This document shows, piece after piece, positions 56,498 to 64,000 of a stretch of DNA of 64,000 nt; the first letter of the stretch is position 1, and every line of letters begins with the position of its first letter. This DNA is from Phytophthora sp. 'mugwort' (Eukaryota > Oomycota > Peronosporomycetes > Peronosporales > Peronosporaceae): assembly GCA_033558025.1 (NCBI GenBank), contig JAUCEF010000007.1, positions 9,238,001 to 9,302,000 on the forward strand. The letters run 5' to 3'. The notes beneath the pieces are model-generated. The model was not told the DNA's origin. It did no database searches and saw only the letters and a program-made list of their open reading frames with translations. A program made the translations under genes and the position numbers.

Positions 56498-57718
56498 GTA
56501 CCTTCACGAAACTTACAGCAACTTAACACAAGCAACGCAAACTAGAATACACAAAAACACCCAAACAACAACAATGCGCAGGCACCCTCACACACACGTA
56601 CCGTAACAACGATCGAACGAACGCCTGCATGAACATCTACAAACACCCCTTCTCCCTCGGGAGCTCCATCTCAACGTTTGTCATGCACCACAAAACCACG
56701 CCACGCATCGCCACCGGTACGACGCCATCTTAGACGCCACCACACGACCCCTCGCAACCCCCATGTCGAGATTATGATTGCAACGCGACGTGATCATACC
56801 AACATATATTATGGTTATCCCTGTAACGCCACCACCGAGCCTCTCGCACCTAGCTCAGTAAGCTTGCAGTGGACTGCCAGGACAACATCTCGTTCTTGTG
56901 CAAGGCGGTTGTCTGTGCCAAGCCGGCTCTCGTGTCAAACGGCTGAAGCATAGAGAACTGATCCGGGTCGAGTGCACACTTGAACATTCGTTTGACACGT
57001 AGCGCAGTAACGATATGTTTGCAGTACTGCGTCGTTCTCGTCTGTGCGAAAGCGACACATTCTGTTGGAAAGCAAGTACCAGTACAAGAAATCCTGAAAC
57101 CATACCCGCAGGCACAAACATGGCAAGTCGAGCCGGAGCGTAGCGGTGAAAAGTGCGCGGCTTCTGCTAGATGTTGATGGCCCATCCTGCTGCTCTTGCC
57201 ACGCAAACCAGCTAGCCATCGGGTCAAATCTATTCTGTGGGATGCACATCGTCTTGTATATCATGAGACTGCTCATTACAAAAGGTTTCTGTGAGTATCG
57301 TGTCAGTCGAATACAAGTTAAGATATGTGCGGTAGAATTCACAATCTAGTCCGCGTGCTACTTCTACAGTCCCACCGAGCCAGTCGCGACTGATCTATGT
57401 TGCAGATGATCTATCTGTCCGCTCAGCCGGCGTAATTCAGCGCCAATACGCTCTAGTCATCGCACAGCTCGCGATCAAAAACGTGTGTACATAGCTTGCA
57501 AGCAATTGGACCAGCGTCAATGAAGCTTGGATGCAAATGCTATGGTCTCAATCACGACGGACAAGAGAAGTCTAGCGCAAAAAGGCGGAGAATAAGCGCT
57601 GCTTGCGAGTACTGCCCCGTTACCCCGATGATCGCGGCACAAACGCAACAGCGGGCGAGCTGCGCACCATACGCACGCTCAAGTCCTTTGCGCCAACGCA
57701 CGGTCGCAAAGAAGCAAG

Positions 57719-57791
57719 CACCCCCCGTGGGGCTCGAACCCACGACCACTGGCTTAAAAGGCCAGCGCTCTACCAACTGAGCTAGACGGGT
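57719..57791 (-). tRNA. tRNA-Lys(UUU), array copy 21
   Basis: Identical to copy 1; second unit with the ccgtaacaac variant (about 57900), also with a gcaaatgc variant at about 57537. Confidence 0.93.
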
Positions 57792-59012
57792 GTACCTTCA
57801 CGAAACTTACAGCAACTTAACACAAGCAACGCAAACTAGAATACACAAAAACACCCAAACAACAACAATGCGCAGGCACCCTCACACACACGTACCGTAA
57901 CAACGATCGAACGAACGCCTGCATGAACATCTACAAACACCCCTTCTCCCTCGGGAGCTCCATCTCAACGTTTGTCATGCACCACAAAACCACGCCACGC
58001 ATCGCCACCGGTACGACGCCATCTTAGACGCCACCACACGACCCCTCGCAACCCCCATGTCGAGATTATGATTGCAACGCGACGTGATCATACCAACATA
58101 TATTATGGTTATCCCTGTAACGCCACCACCGAGCCTCTCGCACCTAGCTCAGTAAGCTTGCAGTGGACTGCCAGGACAACATCTCGTTCTTGTGCAAGGC
58201 GGTTGTCTGTGCCAAGCCGGCTCTCGTGTCAAACGGCTGAAGCATAGAGAACTGATCCGGGTCGAGTGCACACTTGAACATTCGTTTGACACGTAGCGCA
58301 GTAACGATATGTTTGCAGTACTGCGTCGTTCTCGTCTGTGCGAAAGCGACACATTCTGTTGGAAAGCAAGTACCAGTACAAGAAATCCTGAAACCATACC
58401 CGCAGGCACAAACATGGCAAGTCGAGCCGGAGCGTAGCGGTGAAAAGTGCGCGGCTTCTGCTAGATGTTGATGGCCCATCCTGCTGCTCTTGCCACGCAA
58501 ACCAGCTAGCCATCGGGTCAAATCTATTCTGTGGGATGCACATCGTCTTGTATATCATGAGACTGCTCATTACAAAAGGTTTCTGTGAGTATCGTGTCAG
58601 TCGAATACAAGTTAAGATATGTGCGGTAGAATTCACAATCTAGTCCGCGTGCTACTTCTACAGTCCCACCGAGCCAGTCGCGACTGATCTATGTTGCAGA
58701 TGATCTATCTGTCCGCTCAGCCGGCGTAATTCAGCGCCAATACGCTCTAGTCATCGCACAGCTCGCGATCAAAAACGTGTGTACATAGCTTGCAAGCAAT
58801 TGGACCAGCGTCAATGAAGCTTGGATGCAAATGCTATGGTCTCAATCACGACGGACAAGAGAAGTCTAGCGCAAAAAGGCGGAGAATAAGCGCTGCTTGC
58901 GAGTACTGCCCCGTTACCCCGATGATCGCGGCACAAACGCAACAGCGGGCGAGCTGCGCACCATACGCACGCTCAAGTCCTTTGCGCCAACGCACGGTCG
59001 CAAAGAAGCAAG

Positions 59013-59085
59013 CACCCCCCGTGGGGCTCGAACCCACGACCACTGGCTTAAAAGGCCAGCGCTCTACCAACTGAGCTAGACGGGT
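59013..59085 (-). tRNA. tRNA-Lys(UUU), array copy 22
   Basis: Identical to copy 1; third unit with the ccgtaacaac variant (about 59194), sharing the gcaaatgc variant (about 58831) with the previous unit. Confidence 0.93.
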
Positions 59086-60306
59086 GTACCTTCACGAAAC
59101 TTACAGCAACTTAACACAAGCAACGCAAACTAGAATACACAAAAACACCCAAACAACAACAATGCGCAGGCACCCTCACACACACGTACCGTAACAACGA
59201 TCGAACGAACGCCTGCATGAACATCTACAAACACCCCTTCTCCCTCGGGAGCTCCATCTCAACGTTTGTCATGCACCACAAAACCACGCCACGCATCGCC
59301 ACCGGTACGACGCCATCTTAGACGCCACCACACGACCCCTCGCAACCCCCATGTCGAGATTATGATTGCAACGCGACGTGATCATACCAACATATATTAT
59401 GGTTATCCCTGTAACGCCACCACCGAGCCTCTCGCACCTAGCTCAGTAAGCTTGCAGTGGACTGCCAGGACAACATCTCGTTCTTGTGCAAGGCGGTTGT
59501 CTGTGCCAAGCCGGCTCTCGTGTCAAACGGCTGAAGCATAGAGAACTGATCCGGGTCGAGTGCACACTTGAACATTCGTTTGACACGTAGCGCAGTAACG
59601 ATATGTTTGCAGTACTGCGTCGTTCTCGTCTGTGCGAAAGCGACACATTCTGTTGGAAAGCAAGTACCAGTACAAGAAATCCTGAAACCATACCCGCAGG
59701 CACAAACATGGCAAGTCGAGCCGGAGCGTAGCGGTGAAAAGTGCGCGGCTTCTGCTAGATGTTGATGGCCCATCCTGCTGCTCTTGCCACGCAAACCAGC
59801 TAGCCATCGGGTCAAATCTATTCTGTGGGATGCACATCGTCTTGTATATCATGAGACTGCTCATTACAAAAGGTTTCTGTGAGTATCGTGTCAGTCGAAT
59901 ACAAGTTAAGATATGTGCGGTAGAATTCACAATCTAGTCCGCGTGCTACTTCTACAGTCCCACCGAGCCAGTCGCGACTGATCTATGTTGCAGATGATCT
60001 ATCTGTCCGCTCAGCCGGCGTAATTCAGCGCCAATACGCTCTAGTCGTCGCACAGCTCGCGATCAAAAACGTGTGTACATAGCTTGCAAGCAATTGGACC
60101 AGCGTCAATGAAGCTTGGATGCAAGTGCTATGGTCTCAATCACGACGGACAAGAGAAGTCTAGCGCAAAAAGGCGGAGAATAAGCGCTGCTTGCGAGTAC
60201 TGCCCCGTTACCCCGATGATCGCGGCACAAACGCAACAGCGGGCGAGCTGCGCACCATACGCACGCTCAAGTCCTTTGCGCCAACGCACGGTCGCAAAGA
60301 AGCAAG

Positions 60307-60379
60307 CACCCCCCGTGGGGCTCGAACCCACGACCACTGGCTTAAAAGGCCAGCGCTCTACCAACTGAGCTAGACGGGT
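60307..60379 (-). tRNA. tRNA-Lys(UUU), array copy 23
   Basis: Identical to copy 1; retains the TATA-like attata upstream. Confidence 0.93.
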
Positions 60380-61601
60380 GTACCTTCACGAAACTTACAG
60401 CAACTTAACACAAGCAACGCAAACTATAATACACAAAAACACCCAAACAACAACAATGCGCAGGCACCCTCACACACACGTACCGTACCAACGATCGAAC
60501 GAACGCCTGCATGAACATCTACAAAACACCCCTTCTCCCTCGGGAGCTCCATCTCAACGTTTGTCATGCACCACAAAACCACGCCACGCATCGCCACCGG
60601 TACGACGCCATCTTAGACGCCACCACACGACCCCTCGCAACCCCCATGTCGAGATTATGATTGCAACGCGACGTGATCATACCAACATATATTATGGTTA
60701 TCCCTGTAACGCCACCACCGAGCCTCTCGCACCTAGCTCAGTAAGCTTGCAGTGGACTGCCAGGACAACATCTCGTTCTTGTGCAAGGCGGTTGTCTGTG
60801 CCAAGCCGGCTCTCGTGTCAAACGGCTGAAGCATAGAGAACTGATCCGGGTCGAGTGCACACTTGAACATTCGTTTGACACGTAGCGCAGTAACGATATG
60901 TTTGCAGTACTGCGTCGTTCTCGTCTGTGCGAAAGCGACACATTCTGTTGGAAAGCAAGTACCAGTACAAGAAATCCTGAAACCATACCCGCAGGCACAA
61001 ACATGGCAAGTCGAGCCGGAGCGTAGCGGTGAAAAGTGCGCGGCTTCTGCTAGATGTTGATGGCCCATCCTGCTGCTCTTGCCACGCAAACCAGCTAGCC
61101 ATCGGGTCAAATCTATTCTGTGGGATGCACATCGTCTTGTATATCATGAGACTGCTCACTACAAAAGGTTTCTGTGAGTATCGTGTCAGTCGAATACAAG
61201 TTAAGATATGTGCGGTAGAATTCACAATCTAGTCCGCGTGCTACTTCTACAGTCCCACCGAGCCAGTCGCGACTGATCTATGTTGCAGATGATCTATCTG
61301 TCCGCTCAGTCGGCGTAATTCAGCGCCAATACGCTCTAGTCGTCGCACAGCTCGCGATCAAAAACGTGTGTACATAGCTTGCAAGCAATTGGACCAGCGT
61401 CAATGAAGCTTGGATGCAAGTGCTATGGTCTCAATCACGACGGACAAGAGAAGTCTAGCGCAAAAAGGCGGAGAATAAGCGCTGCTTGCGAGTACTGCCC
61501 CGTTACCCCGATGATCGCGGCACAAACGCAACAGCGGGCGAGCTGCGCACCATACGCACGCTCAAGTCCTTTGCGCCAACGCACGGTCGCAAAGAAGCAA
61601 G

Positions 61602-61674
61602 CACCCCCCGTGGGGCTCGAACCCACGACCACTGGCTTAAAAGGCCAGCGCTCTACCAACTGAGCTAGACGGGT
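61602..61674 (-). tRNA. tRNA-Lys(UUU), array copy 24
   Basis: Identical to copy 1. The upstream region keeps attata and has extra private changes (aaatta at about 61718, tactgt at about 61780, aaatcac at about 61821). Confidence 0.93.
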
Positions 61675-62896
61675 GTACCTTCACGAAACTTACAGCAACT
61701 TAACACAAGCAACGCAAATTATAATACACAAAAACACCCAAACAACAACAATGCGCAGGCACCCTCACACACACGTACTGTACCAACGATCGAACGAACG
61801 CCTGCATGAACATCTACAAATCACCCCTTCTCCCTCGGGAGCTCCATCTCAACGTTTGTCATGCACCACAAAACCACGCCACGCATCGCCACCGGTACGA
61901 CGCCATCTTAGACGCCACCACACGACCCCTCGCAACCCCCATGTCGAGATTATGATTGCAACGCGACGTGATCATACCAACATATATTATGGTTATCCCT
62001 GTAACGCCACCACCGAGCCTCTCGCACCTAGCTCAGTAAGCTTGCAGTGGACTGCCAGGACAACATCTCGTTCTTGTGCAAGGCGGTTGTCTGTGCCAAG
62101 CCGGCTCTCGTGTCAAACGGCTGAAGCATAGAGAACTGATCCGGGTCGAGTGCACACTTGAACATTCGTTTGACACGTAGCGCAGTAACGATATGTTTGC
62201 AGTACTGCGTCGTTCTCGTCTGTGCGAAAGCGACACATTCTGTTGGAAAGCAAGTACCAGTACAAGAAATCCTGAAACCATACCCGCAGGCACAAACATG
62301 GCAAGTCGAGCCGGAGCGTAGCGGTGAAAAGTGCGCGGCTTCTGCTAGATGTTGATGGCCCATCCTGCTGCTCTTGCCACGCAAACCAGCTAGCCATCGG
62401 GTCAAATCTATTCTTTGGGATGCACATCGTCTTGTATATCATGAGACTGCTCACTACAAAAGGTTTCTGTGAGTATCGTGTCAGTCGAATACAAGTTAAG
62501 ATATGTGCGGTAGAATTCACAATCTAGTCCGCGTGCTACTTCTAAAGTCCCACCGAGCCAGTCGCGACTGATCTATGTTGCAGATGATCTATCTGTCCGC
62601 TCAGTCGGCGTAATTCAGCGCCAATACGCTCTAGTCGTCGCACAGCTCGCGATCAAAAACGTGTGTACATAGCTTGCAAGCAATTGGACCAGCGTCAATG
62701 AAGCTTGGATGCAAGTGCTATGGTCTCAATCACGACGGACAAGAGAAGTCTAGCGCAAAAAGGCGGAGAATAAGCGCTGCTTGCGAGTACTGCCCCGTTA
62801 CCCCGATGATCGCGGCACAAACGCAACAGCGGGCGAGCTGCGCACCATACGCACGCTCAAGTCCTTTGCGCCAACGCACGGTCGCAAAGAAGCAAG

Positions 62897-62969
62897 CACC
62901 CCCCGTGGGGCTCGAACCCACGACCACTGGCTTAAAAGGCCAGCGCTCTACCAACTGAGCTAGACGGGT
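62897..62969 (-). tRNA. tRNA-Lys(UUU), array copy 25
   Basis: Identical to copy 1; retains attata upstream. The next unit is cut by the window end before its tRNA. Confidence 0.93.
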
Positions 62970-64000
62970 GTACCTTCACGAAACTTACAGCAACTTAACA
63001 CAAGCAACGCAAACTATAATACACAAAAACACCCAAACAACAACAATGCGCAGGCACCCTCACACACACGTACCGTACCAACGATCGAACGAACGCCTGC
63101 ATGAACATCTACAAACACCCCTTCTCCCTCGGGAGCTCCATCTCAACGTTTGTCATGCACCACAAAACCACGCCACGCATCGCCACCGGTACGACGCCAT
63201 CTTAGACGCCACCACACGACCCCTCGCAACCCCCATGTCGAGATTATGATTGCAACGCGACGTGATCATACCAACATATATTATGGTTATCCCTGTAACG
63301 CCACCACCGAGCCTCTCGCACCTAGCTCAGTAAGCTTGCAGTGGACTGCCAGGACAACATCTCGTTCTTGTGCAAGGCGGTTGTCTGTGCCAAGCCGGCT
63401 CTCGTGTCAAACGGCTGAAGCATAGAGAACTGATCCGGGTCGAGTGCACACTTGAACATTCGTTTGACACGTAGCGCAGTAACGATATGTTTGCAGTACT
63501 GCGTCGTTCTCGTCTGTGCGAAAGCGACACATTCTGTTGGAAAGCAAGTACCAGTACAAGAAATCCTGAAACCATACCCGCAGGCACAAACATGGCAAGT
63601 CGAGCCGGAGCGTAGCGGTGAAAAGTGCGCGGCTTCTGCTAGATGTTGATGGCCCATCCTGCTGCTCTTGCCACGCAAACCAGCTAGCCATCGGGTCAAA
63701 TCTATTCTTTGGGATGCACATCGTCTTGTATATCATGAGACTGCTCACTACAAAAGGTTTCTGTGAGTATCGTGTCAGTCGAATACAAGTTAAGATATGT
63801 GCGGTAGAATTCACAATCTAGTCCGCGTGCTACTTCTACAGTCCCACCGAGCCAGTCGCGACTGATCTATGTTGCAGATGATCTATCTGTCCGCTCAGTC
63901 GGCGTAATTCAGCGCCAATACGCTCTAGTCGTCGCACAGCTCGCGATCAAAAACGTGTGTACATAGCTTGCAAGCAATTGGACCAGCGTCAATGAAGCTT

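Larger units (their letters stand above)
31374..64000. repeat. Tandem array of a ~1,295-bp unit, each with a tRNA-Lys(UUU) gene
   Basis: About 25.2 head-to-tail copies, beginning at 31374 and running off the window end. Period is 1,295 bp, with some units of 1,294 bp because of a single-base deletion in one of two A-runs (about 110-220 bp beyond the tRNA 5' end). Units differ by only a few substitutions, several shared by neighbouring copies. The tRNA gene and its immediate flanks show no change in any copy as judged from all readings. Outside the tRNA, a unit has an 11-bp inverted repeat (for example 32331-32341 with 32389-32399) and no convincing protein gene. The many open frames are the same in each copy because the DNA is repeated, not because of coding selection. 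The array is too regular to be a chance of assembly alone, but its true length cannot be judged here. Confidence 0.97.

Noticed and set aside
31374..64000. Array as 5S rRNA or spliceosomal RNA repeat, or CRISPR
   Set aside because: No 5S, U1, U2 or U6 core sequence was recognised in either strand of the unit, and the 1.3-kb period with a eukaryotic tRNA excludes CRISPR.

Overview
The window looks like nuclear DNA of an oomycete, most likely Phytophthora or a close relative. The evidence is large intron-poor genes in a paralogous cluster, an oomycete-type initiator (GCTCATT..CCAA..CTTT) before one gene, and a mix of decayed transposons (piggyBac, DDE_1/pogo, Harbinger/ISL2EU-like, Ty3/gypsy) typical of these genomes. 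This is inference from sequence; no search was run.

Layout. (1) About 0.2-8.24 kb is a transposon graveyard: a DDE transposase remnant, a Ty3/gypsy reverse-transcriptase fragment, a long piggyBac-type remnant, and a 1.9-kb Tc1/mariner-pogo type element whose terminal inverted repeats and TA target duplication are still visible. (2) About 8.4-27.4 kb is a cluster of seven paralogues of a ~700-residue multi-pass membrane protein family that I cannot assign to a named family. Six are open and one is broken. They fall into two subfamilies that alternate along the cluster. A near-perfect palindrome of ~134 bp lies between the only divergent pair. (3) About 27.6-29.25 kb holds two tandem, same-strand cupin-like genes that are clearly duplicates. 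(4) About 29.3-30.3 kb holds a secreted gamma-glutamyl hydrolase on the minus strand. (5) From 31,374 to the window end (at least 32.6 kb) the DNA is a tandem array of a ~1,295-bp unit. Each unit carries one minus-strand tRNA-Lys(UUU) gene, giving 25 complete tRNA copies here, and the array continues beyond the window.

The membrane-protein cluster and the tRNA array are the two notable systems. The membrane proteins share one plan: a short cytosolic N-terminus, one membrane segment, a ~280-residue probably extracellular domain with two conserved cysteines, a bundle of further membrane segments, and a conserved C-terminal domain of ~105 residues. Their role is unknown. The tRNA array resembles in architecture the long tRNA-bearing tandem arrays known from Entamoeba, and could supply tRNA-Lys in bulk or act structurally. 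The tRNA carries a G5-G68 acceptor-stem mismatch in every copy, so its function needs proof. The many open frames in the array are by-products of repetition and of the antisense of the tRNA, and are not annotated as genes.
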